This document shows positions 1-9,447 of a stretch of DNA of 64,000 bases, piece after piece (position 1 is the stretch's first letter; every line of letters begins with the position of its first letter). The notes beneath the pieces are model-generated. The model saw only the letters and a program-made list of their open reading frames with translations, made no database searches and was not told the origin of the DNA. The position numbers were made by a program, and so were the translations under genes. The DNA comes from Ruminiclostridium cellobioparum subsp. termitidis CT1112. GTDB lineage: Bacteria > Bacillota > Clostridia > Acetivibrionales > DSM-1351. The stretch spans positions 21,450-85,449 of the forward strand of contig NZ_AORV01000042.1 in assembly GCF_000350485.1 (NCBI RefSeq). The letters are read 5' to 3'.

Positions 1-183
1 TATAGGTTCATCATATTTTTTAAAATAACTCTTTTCCCCGGATGTTCCCGAGGCCTGCGCACTTGTACCGGAACTTGAGCTTTGGGTTTCAGAAGCCGTT
101 GTTCCCGAATCAGAGCCACAAGCAGAAAACAACAAAGAACCTGCAATTAACACGCCTGCCACCGAAATCAATTTTCTTTTCAT
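1..183 (-). CDS. Sugar ABC transporter substrate-binding lipoprotein, N-terminal end (partial)
   Basis: Only the first 61 codons are in the window; the gene runs off the left edge. The start ATG at 183-181 follows a strong GGAGGAGG ribosome site. The protein begins with a lysine-rich n-region, a hydrophobic core and a lipobox LFSAC, so the cysteine at residue 21 should be lipid-modified after export. A Ser/Thr/Gly-rich linker follows, then the start of a mature domain (YFKKYDEPI). Many LipO/YtcQ-type sugar-binding proteins look like this. It is divergent from the kinase/regulator pair at 415-3793, which probably controls it. The family is inferred because the binding domain itself is not visible. 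Confidence 0.75.
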   Translation of the reverse strand, partial: MKRKLISVAGVLIAGSLLFSACGSDSGTTASETQSSSSGTSAQASGTSGEKSYFKKYDEPI

Positions 184-414
184 GCCTAATATTCCTCCTC
201 CAAATATAAAATATTGTCTGCTACTTTATCAATGTTAACAACAGAAAGATTTTGAGTACATGATTTAATCATATTTTATTTGCACTAATCAGACATCATA
301 TACAAAATAGACAAAAATAAGCCGATTTTACTTTAAAAATTTTATGTAAAGTGTTAATATTGTCATGCGAAATATTACTTACTTAAATATATTGCTCATA
401 CTCAGGAGGATTTT

Positions 415-2196
415 ATGAAGGGCCTTCAAAAGTTATTGCACTCTTCCATTATAAGAATTCTGGCGGGGGGTTTTCTGCTTGTAATAGTTCCTACCATAGC
501 TCTGTGCCTTATATACAGCTATTCCAGCATGGATATGCTGCGTGACGAGTATGACATTTCCTATGCAAACAATACAAAGTTAATTTCAGATCAGTTTTCC
601 GACAAATTAAGAGATCTTGAAATGACAGCTGCTCCGCTTTTAGTGGATGAAGATCTGGTCAAAATGTCGGTCATGGATAAAAACAGCCTGGATTTGTGGA
701 GTTATACCATTTTTAAATCGAGGCTGTCCCTCTATTTCGCATCCCGGTTTATTGCCTCAAATGTATCGGTCATTCTTCCCATTCAGCAGCGTGTTATTTC
801 CACAAAATACGGTGTTGACTCCTTCAGCAAATATAATACCCTTGGAGATTTGCAGGAATTGAACAGAGATCAGCCCATATGGGCTGTCAGGCCTTCACTG
901 AGAAACCCCAATGAAATGTGCTACTCTATTATCAAAGGCTATGCCTACCCCAGGCAGAGCCGCCCGCTTATTTCCATAGAAATAAGCGAGTCGGAAATCG
1001 TGGGGCAGCTTAAGGCTTTATTTGGAGACAATGACAAAATCATGGCTTCTTTTCTTATAGACATAAATGGCAAAGTCTTTAAGCTGGACAAGGATAATAT
1101 ATTAAATCAAAATATTCTTCAGAATATTTTGGAGCAGAACAACAACAATACAAAATCCGAACCCTTTACATATAAGGACAAAGACGGCCTTTACCGTATA
1201 GTTTTCAGCAAACTGGATACTTACCAATGTATAATCGGAATCATATATAATGAAAAAGAGATCCTCAGTCCCGTTACCCGTATGATGTCGTTCCTGGTAG
1301 CCATCCTGATTTTTGCCGCCATTGCGGTTGCCTTTTATATTATTGTTTCATACAGAAAAATATATTCCCCGGCCAATGTACTGGTGGATGCCATGAAAAG
1401 GGTGGCTGAGGGAGATTTTCAGTCTCATACCCATATCATCAATAATTCGGAATTTGGCATGATGTCGGTACAGTTTAATAACATGGTGGATCAACTGGAT
1501 AAATCCTTAAAAGAAAAATATCTGGCACAGGAGAATTTAAACAAAGCACATTTAAAGTTTTTAAAATCTCAAATAAAGCCCCATTTCCTGTACAACTGTC
1601 TTTATAGCATTTATAATATGATAAAAAGCGAGGACCTGGATAATGCCGCAGATATGACCATGTATCTCGGACACTTCTACCAGAAGATTACTCATTTTGA
1701 CGATAAGGACACAACAATCCTGCGGGAAATGGAAAATATTAAACTTTATCTCAAAATACATCAACTGCGCTCCCCCGAAAAGTTTGATTACAACTGTCTG
1801 ATTGATGCCGGGCTTGAAGAGATGATCATTCCCTCCCTTTCACTGCAGACCATAGTTGAAAACGCCATTTCACACGCATTTGTTAATCATAACAGGAAAA
1901 ATTTCATAGATATAAAAGCTATATGTGTAAACGAAAATGTACAGCTGATTGTTGAAGACAATGGAATAGGCTTAAGCCAGGAACAACTCGGGAATATTTT
2001 AAACCAGCTAAACCTGGATTTCTCAGATTCAGATAAGACACACGGCATCCAAAATGTTTTCTCCCGCTTCAGGCTGATGTACGGCGGGGAAGTGGAATTA
2101 AACATCAGCACTGATGTGGGTCGCGGAACAAAATTTACCTTCAGTATTCCAAAAACAATAATAAAACAGGAACAGGAGCTGCTGAAAAATGTATAA
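415..2196 (+). CDS. YesM-type sensor histidine kinase
   Basis: A 593-residue membrane kinase that likely senses an extracellular sugar or the loaded binding protein. Visible parts: membrane segment about 13-33, a 250-residue extracytoplasmic region, second membrane segment about 291-313, HAMP about 314-368, and the His_kinase motif QIKPHFLYN with phospho-acceptor H390. The ATPase domain follows, with the N-box (VENAISHAF, N483) and the G1 box (VEDNGIG, D515-G519). The start ATG has AGGAGGA seven bases upstream. It overlaps the downstream regulator gene by 8 bases, so the two are translationally coupled. The divergent lipoprotein gene at 183 suggests control of a sugar importer mostly outside this window. 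Confidence 0.93.
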   Translation: MKGLQKLLHSSIIRILAGGFLLVIVPTIALCLIYSYSSMDMLRDEYDISYANNTKLISDQFSDKLRDLEMTAAPLLVDEDLVKMSVMDKNSLDLWSYTIFKSRLSLYFASRFIASNVSVILPIQQRVISTKYGVDSFSKYNTLGDLQELNRDQPIWAVRPSLRNPNEMCYSIIKGYAYPRQSRPLISIEISESEIVGQLKALFGDNDKIMASFLIDINGKVFKLDKDNILNQNILQNILEQNNNNTKSEPFTYKDKDGLYRIVFSKLDTYQCIIGIIYNEKEILSPVTRMMSFLVAILIFAAIAVAFYIIVSYRKIYSPANVLVDAMKRVAEGDFQSHTHIINNSEFGMMSVQFNNMVDQLDKSLKEKYLAQENLNKAHLKFLKSQIKPHFLYNCLYSIYNMIKSEDLDNAADMTMYLGHFYQKITHFDDKDTTILREMENIKLYLKIHQLRSPEKFDYNCLIDAGLEEMIIPSLSLQTIVENAISHAFVNHNRKNFIDIKAICVNENVQLIVEDNGIGLSQEQLGNILNQLNLDFSDSDKTHGIQNVFSRFRLMYGGEVELNISTDVGRGTKFTFSIPKTIIKQEQELLKNV

Positions 2197-3793
2197 TTTA
2201 TTGCTGGTAGATGATGAAAAGAGCATACTTGACGGTCTGTATTACAATATCGATTGGAACGAACTTGAAATCAGAGATGTTTTCCGTGCTGCCGATGTCC
2301 CCTCTGCATTGGAAATACTGGGAAGCCATCATATAGACATAGTGATTACCGACATCCGCATGCCAGGAACCGACGGTCTGACATTATGTGACAGGATACT
2401 TAAGCTGAATTCGTATACAAAAATAATTATTTTGTCCGGCTATAAGGATTTTGACTATGCCCAGCGGGCAATCAATATCAAAGTTTTTCGCTATGTTCTT
2501 AAACCCCTGGAATATGAAGCTCTTAAATTAATAGTTGGAGAAGCATTAACTGAGATTAAGCAGGATTTGCAACAAAGCTTCATAGTTGAAGAAGCCAAGA
2601 AAAAAATAGACCAGATAAGACCTTTTATACAGGAGAGATATCTCAATCTATGGCTTGAAAAAGGTATGGAAGCTCCCTGGAAAATCTCCGGTGCTCTGGC
2701 CGAAACCGGTTTAGACATATATCCGGGGGATTACGGCTTTTTTGTTACCATAAAAGTAGATGAATGGATCTCCCAGCCTGTTAATTCAAGTATCGTGAAT
2801 ATTGCATTAAAAGATTTATCCTTTCAGCTTTTATGTGAAAATTGCAGAACCATAACCTATCACAGCATGACTGACAGCTACAATCTCCTTTTTTTAAGCC
2901 AGGACCGCGGATGGCTAAACTTATTATTCAAACAAATTGTAGACCGGCTTGAGTTTTTCCAGCTTTCCATCACCGAATCACTGGGCTGCACAGTCTCCAT
3001 ATTCTGGGATTTCCCTGTTGAGCTGGCTAAAATAGGAGAAGCCTATCAGGGCATATCAGAGCGTATAAGGAGGCGGATCGGCTTGCTGTCGGGCGGAATA
3101 CTCGGGCCGGAAGCAGACGATAAAAAGCAGTCCAGCGAACTAAAAACGCTGCTTAAGCGCCCCTCCTTGTTAACCCTGCTAAGTACTTTTCAAAGGGAAA
3201 AATTAACCGGGAGGATAGCAGAAATATTCAAGGAGCTCAGACAGCCCGAATATCAGACCCAGGATAATATTTTGCAGACATATCACGCTGTAACAGGTAC
3301 TCTCATATCGGATTCCCTGCAAAGAAATGTCCGCATCAACCAGTGGGGAAAAAATTATAAGGAGTTTTTTGAAGATTCAAATACCCTCATATCACTTGAG
3401 GTTTTTGAGGAATTATGTTATGGGGCCATCAATCAATACATGGATTATATTGCAAATATGCAGCTGACTCAGAACAGAAAAGTTGTTGAAAAAATAAAAT
3501 ATATGATAAAGGAGCAGATTTCCTCTGATATATCTGTAAGCAGCCTTTCAAGAGCCTTTAACTACAATTCCAACTATCTCTCCCGTATCTTCAAACTGGA
3601 GACTGGAACCGCACTGCAGGACTATATCATACAGGTGCGTATTGAAAAGGCAAAGGCTTTATTGGCCCAGGGTGAACGTGTAAGTGATGTCTCTGCCAAA
3701 GTGGGATATGAAAATTTCCCTCATTTTAGCAGGATTTTTAAGAAAATAGTCGGAGTAAGTCCAAAACAGTATCAGGTAAATTTTACGGGCTAA
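2189..3793 (+). CDS. YesN-type response regulator with AraC DNA-binding domain
   Basis: 534 residues. The N-terminal receiver has the acidic pair D8/D9, phospho-acceptor D55 in ITDIRMPG, and K105 in RYVLKPLE. A long middle region (about 130-420) without a recognised motif follows, as is usual for YesN proteins. The C-terminal AraC/XylS double helix-turn-helix is at about 430-530 (SVSSLSRAFNYNSNYLSRIF and VSDVSAKVGYENFPHFSRIF). It starts inside the kinase gene (8-base overlap) and is its cognate partner by position. It probably activates the divergent sugar-importer genes. The stop codon lies in the loop of a transcription terminator. Confidence 0.93.
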   Translation: MYNLLLVDDEKSILDGLYYNIDWNELEIRDVFRAADVPSALEILGSHHIDIVITDIRMPGTDGLTLCDRILKLNSYTKIIILSGYKDFDYAQRAINIKVFRYVLKPLEYEALKLIVGEALTEIKQDLQQSFIVEEAKKKIDQIRPFIQERYLNLWLEKGMEAPWKISGALAETGLDIYPGDYGFFVTIKVDEWISQPVNSSIVNIALKDLSFQLLCENCRTITYHSMTDSYNLLFLSQDRGWLNLLFKQIVDRLEFFQLSITESLGCTVSIFWDFPVELAKIGEAYQGISERIRRRIGLLSGGILGPEADDKKQSSELKTLLKRPSLLTLLSTFQREKLTGRIAEIFKELRQPEYQTQDNILQTYHAVTGTLISDSLQRNVRINQWGKNYKEFFEDSNTLISLEVFEELCYGAINQYMDYIANMQLTQNRKVVEKIKYMIKEQISSDISVSSLSRAFNYNSNYLSRIFKLETGTALQDYIIQVRIEKAKALLAQGERVSDVSAKVGYENFPHFSRIFKKIVGVSPKQYQVNFTG

Positions 3794-3804
3794 TCCCGTT
3801 TTTT
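3785..3804 (+). terminator. Rho-independent terminator of the kinase/regulator operon
   Basis: ACGGG / CCCGT stem with loop CTAAT, followed by six T. The TAA stop codon of the regulator gene is part of the loop. The stem is short but GC-rich and the T-run is clean. Confidence 0.7.
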
Positions 3805-3810
3805 GATCCT

Positions 3811-3852
3811 ATAAATATAAAAGCTACTTCTGTTTATTTAATAAGAAGCAGC
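3811..3852 (-). terminator. Terminator downstream of nrdR
   Basis: On the minus strand GCTGCTTCT pairs with AGAAGTAGC (9 bp including one G-U), followed by TTTTATATTTAT. It lies about 56 bases after the nrdR stop. On the plus strand the same arms contain an A-C mismatch, so it is oriented for the nrdR transcript. Confidence 0.65.
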
Positions 3853-3907
3853 TCACAACCCGTGGTCTGTAACACCTAAAAGTCACATATTGCCGGCGGT
3901 TAAATTC

Positions 3908-4366
3908 CTATTTTTCGTCTCTCAGCAGATTTTTCAGCTCATCCATGAATGTATTGATATCTTTAAACTGGCGATATACCGATGCAAATCTTACATATGC
4001 CACTTCGTCCATGTTTTTAAGCTTTGCCATTACCATCTCACCGATATCCTCGGTAGTTACTTCCCTGATGAGGGAGTTATGGAGCTGGGTTTCTATATTT
4101 TCAACCATTTTCTCCAGATCATTAATTGATATGGGCCTTTTTTCACACGCCCTTAAAAGTCCGTTCATTAACTTCTCCCTGTCAAAGGGCTGCCTGGATT
4201 TGTCCTTTTTTATTACCATCAAAGGAAGGCTTTCAACTTTTTCATAGGTAGTAAATCTTTTGGAACACTTTATGCACTCTCTTCTTCTTCGAATAGCCGA
4301 GCCTTCATCGGTAGGTCTGGAATCAATAACCTTATCTTCAATAAAACCGCAAAATGGACACTTCAT
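3908..4366 (-). CDS. nrdR: Transcriptional repressor NrdR
   Basis: 152-residue regulator of ribonucleotide reductase genes. It has a zinc ribbon with C3, C6, C31 and C34 (MKCPFC ... CIKC) and then an ATP-cone domain (about 49-139) that senses ATP/dATP. I chose the ATG at 4366, giving the canonical MKCPFCG start, because GGAGGAG sits just upstream of it; an ATG five codons earlier overlaps that ribosome site. It follows sigG on the same strand. No NrdR box or reductase gene is seen in this window. Confidence 0.95.
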   Translation of the reverse strand: MKCPFCGFIEDKVIDSRPTDEGSAIRRRRECIKCSKRFTTYEKVESLPLMVIKKDKSRQPFDREKLMNGLLRACEKRPISINDLEKMVENIETQLHNSLIREVTTEDIGEMVMAKLKNMDEVAYVRFASVYRQFKDINTFMDELKNLLRDEK

Positions 4367-4467
4367 TTTCTTCTCCTCCATAATTCAATATCCATTTTAC
4401 CTTATTTGAAAAAATTTGTATACCTTTTTTGAATACTGCTAAAAAGTCCGGCTGCCTGCCCCACCTC

Positions 4468-5241
4468 TCAGATATACTTCTTCATGTGCATCAGTGCCGT
4501 CTTCTCCAGCCTGGATACCTGTGCCTGTGAAATTCCTATCTCATCGGCAACCTCCATTTGAGTGCGGCCTTCAAAAAATCTTAGATTCAGAATAAGTTTT
4601 TCCCTGTCATTGAGCTTTCTCATAGCCTCCTTCAGGGTTATTGTCTCCAGCCAGTTCTCATCAATATTCTTGTCGTCACTGACCTGATCCATTACGAATA
4701 TTGCATCTCCGCCGTCATGATATACCGATTCGAATAATGAAATGGGATCCTGTATGGCATCCAGAGCAAATACAATATCCTCCTTGGGAAGCTGAAGTTC
4801 GGCTGCAAGCTCTGCGATGGTGGGCTCCTTGGAATTTTTCGTAGTCAGTCTTTCCTTGGCCTGCAAAGCCTTATAAGCAATATCTCTCAAGGATCTGCTG
4901 ACCCTTATGGAATTGTTGTCTCTTAAATATCTCCGGATTTCACCAATTATCATGGGAACGGCATAGGTTGAGAATTTAACATTTTGAGAAACATCAAAAT
5001 TATCGATAGCTTTAATTAATCCGATGCAGCCAACCTGAAACAGATCGTCCACATATTCGCCTCTGTTATTGAACCTCTGAATCACACTTAAGACCAACCT
5101 GAGATTGCCTTTGATGAATTCATCCCTTGCAGAATTATCACCCTTATGCATTCTTTCAAACAGCACTTTTTTCTGTTCATTTGTCAAAACAGGAAGTTTT
5201 GAAGTATTAACACCACAGATTTCAACTTTATTAATAAGCAT
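4468..5241 (-). CDS. sigG: Sporulation sigma factor SigG (late forespore)
   Basis: 257 residues. σG directs RNA polymerase in the forespore after engulfment. It closely matches known SigG along its length: the N-terminal NKVEICGVNTSKLPVL motif is diagnostic, region 2 contains RFNNRGEYVDDLFQVGCIG and FSTYAVPMIIGEIRRYLRD, and region 4 ends with EIGISQAQVSRLEK. The ribosome site GGGAGG precedes the ATG. It lies directly downstream of spoIIGA-sigE, as in other endospore formers. Its own candidate σF promoter and a hairpin lie in the 158-base gap to sigE. Confidence 0.97.
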   Translation of the reverse strand: MLINKVEICGVNTSKLPVLTNEQKKVLFERMHKGDNSARDEFIKGNLRLVLSVIQRFNNRGEYVDDLFQVGCIGLIKAIDNFDVSQNVKFSTYAVPMIIGEIRRYLRDNNSIRVSRSLRDIAYKALQAKERLTTKNSKEPTIAELAAELQLPKEDIVFALDAIQDPISLFESVYHDGGDAIFVMDQVSDDKNIDENWLETITLKEAMRKLNDREKLILNLRFFEGRTQMEVADEIGISQAQVSRLEKTALMHMKKYI

Positions 5242-5266
5242 ATAAAAACCTCCCGAGCTATAATAA

Positions 5267-5293
5267 CAAAGTCAATTATTAAGATTGACTTTG
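5267..5293 (-). promoter_or_regulatory. Perfect 10-bp hairpin in the sigG leader
   Basis: CAAAGTCAAT and ATTGACTTTG flank a 7-base loop, 26-52 bases upstream of the sigG start. The predicted σF transcript would begin at or next to it. It does not cover the GGGAGG ribosome site. It could act as a mRNA-stabilising or translation-tuning structure, or weakly terminate read-through from sigE. Leader hairpins that restrain sigG translation are known in Bacillus subtilis; equivalence here is inference. Confidence 0.55.
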
Positions 5294-5300
5294 TCAATAT

Positions 5301-5329
5301 CATTATTGCCATGGAGGTACTTTTTATAC
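5301..5329 (-). promoter_or_regulatory. Candidate σF promoter of sigG
   Basis: Minus-strand -35 GTATA (5329-5325) and -10 GGCAATAATG (5310-5301) match the σF consensus (GYATA / GGNRANAHTR) at all conserved positions. The gap is 14 bases, one shorter than usual. Location and the known σF control of sigG support it. Confidence 0.5.
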
Positions 5330-5356
5330 TGTTCACACAAGTAAAATATTTTCGTC

Positions 5357-5390
5357 AAAGGCCTTGACAAAGCCTATTTTAAGGCCTTTT
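5357..5390. repeat. Inverted repeat just after sigE
   Basis: AAAGGCCTT and AAGGCCTTT flank a 15-base spacer, ten bases past the sigE stop. There is no clear T-run on the minus strand, so it may be only a weak terminator or an mRNA 3'-end stabiliser between sigE and sigG. Confidence 0.4.
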
Positions 5391-5399
5391 GCAGTCCTG

Positions 5400-6131
5400 T
5401 CAGGTCATGCGGCTGATTTCCTTTTTCAACCGGCTTATTATTCTTTTTTCAAGACGGGATATGTAGGATTGGGAGATTCCAAGCATATCGGCTACCTCTT
5501 TCTGAGTTTTTTCCACACCATTTGTAAGGCCGAATCTCAATTCCATAATCCTTTTTTCCCGGATGGATAATTTTTTCATGGCAGTATTAAGAAGCTCCTT
5601 GTCAACTTCGTCCTCAATGCTTCTATGAATCATATCATTTTCAGTTCCCAGAATATCCGATAGCAGCAATTCATTTCCGTCCCAATCGATATTCAGAGGT
5701 TCATCAATTGAGATCTCAGCTTTCACCCTGTTATTTCTCCTGAGATACATTAGTATTTCATTCTCAATGCACCGTGATGCATAAGTTGCCAGCTTTATAT
5801 TTTTTGAAGGATTAAAGGTATTTATAGCCTTAATCAGTCCGATTGTGCCAATGGAAATAAGGTCTTCAACGCCAACACCGGTGTTCTCAAACTTTCTTGC
5901 TATATAGACAACCAGCCTTAAATTTCTTTCGATCAGAATGCTTTTTACGCCGTAATCACTCTGTTCAAGCTTATGCAGAAGATAGGTCTCCTCATCAACG
6001 GTAAGCGGTGGCGGCAGGGCCTCACTGCCCCCTATGTAATGAACAGGAAATATCCCTCCTAATTTCAGCTTTCTTAAAAGCTTCTCATAGCTTATAAGAA
6101 AGCACATTTTCAGTCTGGTAAAAAATTTCAT
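5400..6131 (-). CDS. sigE: Pro-sigma factor SigE (mother cell)
   Basis: 243 residues. σE is the early mother-cell sigma factor, made as an inactive precursor. The N-terminal pro-region ([19 protein letters not shown]) is amphipathic and membrane-binding; it is removed by SpoIIGA, encoded just upstream. Region 2 ([23 protein letters not shown]-like [15 protein letters not shown]) and region 4 ([15 protein letters not shown]) are intact. I chose the ATG at 6131 with AAAGGGG upstream; an in-frame TTG six codons earlier overlaps that ribosome site. It is co-transcribed with spoIIGA (90-base gap). Confidence 0.96.
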   Translation of the reverse strand: MKFFTRLKMCFLISYEKLLRKLKLGGIFPVHYIGGSEALPPPLTVDEETYLLHKLEQSDYGVKSILIERNLRLVVYIARKFENTGVGVEDLISIGTIGLIKAINTFNPSKNIKLATYASRCIENEILMYLRRNNRVKAEISIDEPLNIDWDGNELLLSDILGTENDMIHRSIEDEVDKELLNTAMKKLSIREKRIMELRFGLTNGVEKTQKEVADMLGISQSYISRLEKRIISRLKKEISRMT

Positions 6132-6221
6132 TTGGCTGTCCCCTTTCAAATGTGGATAAATTGGTAAAGCGTAATTAAAATGCAGGTAAATATCCTGTGT
6201 GCATTTGTATGTTACATATGG

Positions 6222-7121
6222 CTAAGCGACTAATTCCGGTCCCAGTAATGCCTTGTACTTATCATTTCCGGATAAGGATCTGTTGTATATTCCCACAATT
6301 ACATTTTTTATGTCACGTTTTTCTTCTTCCTCTCCAACTTCAATAAAATCCGGTTTAAAACCTATAAGCATGCCATTTTCTTTTCCCAAAGAACTAAAGG
6401 GGATCAGCCTGAACCTGGAAAACCACCTGGAGGTTGATATTGTTGCAGTTACACAATTGAGATCATCCTCCTTGGAGTTCTCAAAAATACTTCTTATTTC
6501 CGACGGCAGAAGTTCTTCCAATGCTTTAAATTCAACTACCATAACCGGAATATTTGTAAGCGGGTCCCTCAGTGAATTACCTGTATCCACCAGAGCCGGC
6601 AAACCGATTATTCTATTATCAAAAGCTATCTTCACAGGGATAAGCAGCTTATCCTTGTTGATCCTGCTTTGAATAACCTCCATGAAAATCTTGACGATTA
6701 TGCCTACCGTCACAATTCCAAAGAACATCAAACTGCCCTTGGACTGTCCGAAAACATATATTATGCCATTTCTTACAAACCCGCCCTGCTGGTTGAAATA
6801 CAAAAAGGCCAGGGCTGCCCCTGCAAATATGAAGGTAGATATGTAGAAGATCACCAATGTCTTTAAGAACGGCAAAACCTTCCGCGGCGAAAAGGTTATT
6901 GCTATTATGAAAACAGACAGCAGTATTTTGGCAAATGCCGTATAATATACCTTCATTCCCGGCTGCAATATTATGAATATCACATAAAGTGCTCCGACTA
7001 TTGCTCCTGCAAATAATCTGAGAGTACTGACCCTTACCCGGGAGAACCTGGCTGTAACATAAAGTATCAAATAATTTATAACTAAATTTTCAAGTAACAG
7101 AATATCCAAATATATTTCCAC
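6222..7121 (-). CDS. spoIIGA: Sigma-E processing protease SpoIIGA
   Basis: Membrane aspartyl protease that cleaves pro-σE at the sporulation septum. About 299 residues: five hydrophobic segments in the first 155 residues, then a soluble protease domain with the retroviral-type motif ALVDTGNSL (catalytic Asp about residue 179). The likely start is the GTG at 7121, with GTGAGGG upstream and giving the family-typical MEIYLDILLLENLVINY; an in-frame TTG at 7139 is less likely because it overlaps that site. It is first in the spoIIG operon, behind a Spo0A-type promoter. Confidence 0.95.
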   Translation of the reverse strand: MEIYLDILLLENLVINYLILYVTARFSRVRVSTLRLFAGAIVGALYVIFIILQPGMKVYYTAFAKILLSVFIIAITFSPRKVLPFLKTLVIFYISTFIFAGAALAFLYFNQQGGFVRNGIIYVFGQSKGSLMFFGIVTVGIIVKIFMEVIQSRINKDKLLIPVKIAFDNRIIGLPALVDTGNSLRDPLTNIPVMVVEFKALEELLPSEIRSIFENSKEDDLNCVTATISTSRWFSRFRLIPFSSLGKENGMLIGFKPDFIEVGEEEEKRDIKNVIVGIYNRSLSGNDKYKALLGPELVA

Positions 7122-7245
7122 TTTGTTTCCCTCACCCAATAGTAAAATAACGCATAAACACTATTAGTCCATACTTTACTATTATTCAAGCGCCTTTGTT
7201 TTTATGCCGAGTTATTACATCAACCTTCTTTTTTATCCATTCCTA

Positions 7246-7278
7246 ATTATACATAGTTAATTTACAAAAGTTTGTCAA
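7246..7278 (-). promoter_or_regulatory. spoIIG promoter, Spo0A-dependent type
   Basis: On the minus strand, consensus hexamers TTGACA (7278-7273) and TATAAT (7251-7246) are separated by 21 bases instead of 17. The B. subtilis spoIIG promoter is known for the same over-long spacing (22), which makes it depend on Spo0A~P. The -35 hexamer lies within TTTTGACAAA, whose complement TTTGTCAAA is one base off a Spo0A box (TTTGTCGAA). A weaker box-like CTTGTCACA is upstream near 7305-7313. Confidence 0.75.
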
Positions 7279-7375
7279 AAACAAATGTAGAAAAAGAAAT
7301 ATTGTGTGACAAGAAAACTCACCGGGCTCATTTCTTTATCAAAATAATATATAAATTCCTATACTGAAGAAACTA

Positions 7376-7428
7376 AAATAAGCAGCATATGCTCCTGCCA
7401 ACCTGCCAGGGAGCATATGCTGCTTATT
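7376..7428 (-). terminator. Strong terminator of the Bce-type module
   Basis: A perfect 20-bp stem (7376-7395 with 7409-7428) with a 13-base loop; on the minus strand it ends in TTATTTTAG. It sits about 40 bases after the permease stop and separates this module from the spoIIG promoter. Confidence 0.8.
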
Positions 7429-7467
7429 TCAGATCTTCCTATCCAGTACAATATTCTATATATTCTA

Positions 7468-9447
7468 CTAGTTCATTTGCCTGACTATGCTGTAGTATAC
7501 TTTGGATGTAAATATATAACTCAGTCCGTACAACACTGCAAAAATACAGGATACAACAACACCCGTCACAATTATTAATGTCCGGTTGTACAGGAACAGT
7601 ACACCCAGCAGTTCTGTGATCATTCCAAACCCGGCCAGTGTATGAAGGACTGCAAATACCAGCGGCAGGAAGAATACCAGGAGAATCTGGCGTTTGATGG
7701 TGCCTTTTACCTCCGCATCACTCATGCCTACCTTCTGCATGATATTGAATTTATCCCTGTCATCAAAACCTTCGGTTATCTGCTTGTAGTACATTATCAA
7801 GAGCAGGCACATACTGAATATGATACCGAAGAATATTCCAAGAAACAGCAATCCTCCGTTCATTGAAACTGTTTCGCCACGGCCCGCTATTCCATTCTTT
7901 AATAAAACGACTTCTTTTTTATCCTTGAACCAGCCGCTTAAGAGATTTGCAAATTCTTTTTTATTCTTATCCTCTCCATTTACCTGAAAGGCTATGGAAT
8001 CAGTAAAATCCTTTTCCGGGTTGCCTGCCTCCGCCATAATCTTTTTTGCTGTATTTTGATCCTTCACAATGAAATAATAATCCTGGCCAAACCGCGCGAC
8101 CGAAGATTTTCGATCAAAGTTCGTTTGGGTCAATTCCTTTTTTACCGTGTAGGTATCACTGCCAAAAAGTACACTGCTGAAACCGAAATCAGCCCCTGTG
8201 GAATATACCAGAACCTCATTTTCCCCAAGTTCTACGTTCTGACGCTCCATCTGATTATACTCCTGAAGCGTAATCAGCTTTATGGTTTCAACATTGGATT
8301 GAAACCCGTTCCCTGATTTTTTAACAAATTTGTTATCAGTTTTAAGTGCATTGGTATCCATATAGGCATAGGAAATTTTATCATAGACATTTACATGTGC
8401 TTCCCCGGACAGCTGGGACAGCATGGAATCCAATCGGTTTCTGTCTATGGAAGCGCCTGTCCTATAATCAATCCGAAAATCAAAGGGGTATTGAAAATCA
8501 AGTACACCGGATGTTCCAAACCACAGAGCGGCCGTACATAACAATGTAATTATGGTCATGGTACTGAATATGCATATATTGGCCAGGCTGGCAGCACTTT
8601 TCTTCATTCGGTACAGCATTCCCGATATGGTGGTGTAATTTGCCTTGCGGTAATAAAAGTTCCTGTTTTCCTTGAGTATGCGGAGCAGCGCAAGTATCCC
8701 GGCCTTGAAGAAAAAGTGTGTTCCCAGTACTACCAGAGCAACTGCCAGAAGAAAATCAGTGAAAATACCTGAATCAACTTTTGAGACTATGGCGATATAA
8801 TATCCCGCCGCAAGTAATACTATTCCCAGCAGAGCAGATATCCAGAGGCGTTTCGGGGGTTTTTCCCCTGATTTTGCCCCCTTCATCAAATCATTGGGAT
8901 TCGATTTGAATACCTGCACCAGATTCACTATCAAATTGAGCAGACTGATCCCTACAAAGTAATAAAATGATATTTTAAGAGCAACGAAACTAAAAGTAAA
9001 TCCAGTGTCTACCGGCAATCGTGTAAGATTCAGCAGCACAAGGAACAGCAGTTTTGAAAAAACTACTCCAAGAATGATTCCGCCTGTAAATATAACAAGA
9101 AAAATATACATGGTCTCAAAGAACATCATAATGGCTATATGCTTTTTCTCAAGCCCGAGAATACTGTATAATCCCAGCTCCAGCTTCCTTCTCTTTATAA
9201 GAAAACTGTTTGAGTACAATAAAAACGGTACCAATATAACGCCCAGGAGAAAAAGGCCAATCCCCATAAGAACCACTAAATAAGCACTATGAGGAAGCTT
9301 TTTCATCAACTCATTATTCATTATGGATGAAAAAACGAAGAATACAAAAACTGAGAATATTCCTGCAAGCATATATGGAAAGTACGTTATTCCATTTTTC
9401 TTAATACCCACAAAAGCCAGCTTTGGCAGAAGAAACATCTTATTCAT
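7468..9447 (-). CDS. BceB-type ABC transporter permease
   Basis: 659 residues, matching BceB/YxdM/PsdB permeases of peptide-antibiotic detoxification and sensing systems. About ten hydrophobic segments are seen: four in the first 240 residues, more at about 285-310, a large extracytoplasmic domain (about 315-525) between segments 7 and 8, and three at the C-terminus (FtsX-like domain). Such permeases bind the drug-target complex and also pass the signal to the paired kinase. The start ATG overlaps the end of the ATPase gene by 8 bases. It is the last gene before a strong terminator. The substrate cannot be told from sequence. Confidence 0.9.
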   Translation of the reverse strand: MNKMFLLPKLAFVGIKKNGITYFPYMLAGIFSVFVFFVFSSIMNNELMKKLPHSAYLVVLMGIGLFLLGVILVPFLLYSNSFLIKRRKLELGLYSILGLEKKHIAIMMFFETMYIFLVIFTGGIILGVVFSKLLFLVLLNLTRLPVDTGFTFSFVALKISFYYFVGISLLNLIVNLVQVFKSNPNDLMKGAKSGEKPPKRLWISALLGIVLLAAGYYIAIVSKVDSGIFTDFLLAVALVVLGTHFFFKAGILALLRILKENRNFYYRKANYTTISGMLYRMKKSAASLANICIFSTMTIITLLCTAALWFGTSGVLDFQYPFDFRIDYRTGASIDRNRLDSMLSQLSGEAHVNVYDKISYAYMDTNALKTDNKFVKKSGNGFQSNVETIKLITLQEYNQMERQNVELGENEVLVYSTGADFGFSSVLFGSDTYTVKKELTQTNFDRKSSVARFGQDYYFIVKDQNTAKKIMAEAGNPEKDFTDSIAFQVNGEDKNKKEFANLLSGWFKDKKEVVLLKNGIAGRGETVSMNGGLLFLGIFFGIIFSMCLLLIMYYKQITEGFDDRDKFNIMQKVGMSDAEVKGTIKRQILLVFFLPLVFAVLHTLAGFGMITELLGVLFLYNRTLIIVTGVVVSCIFAVLYGLSYIFTSKVYYSIVRQMN

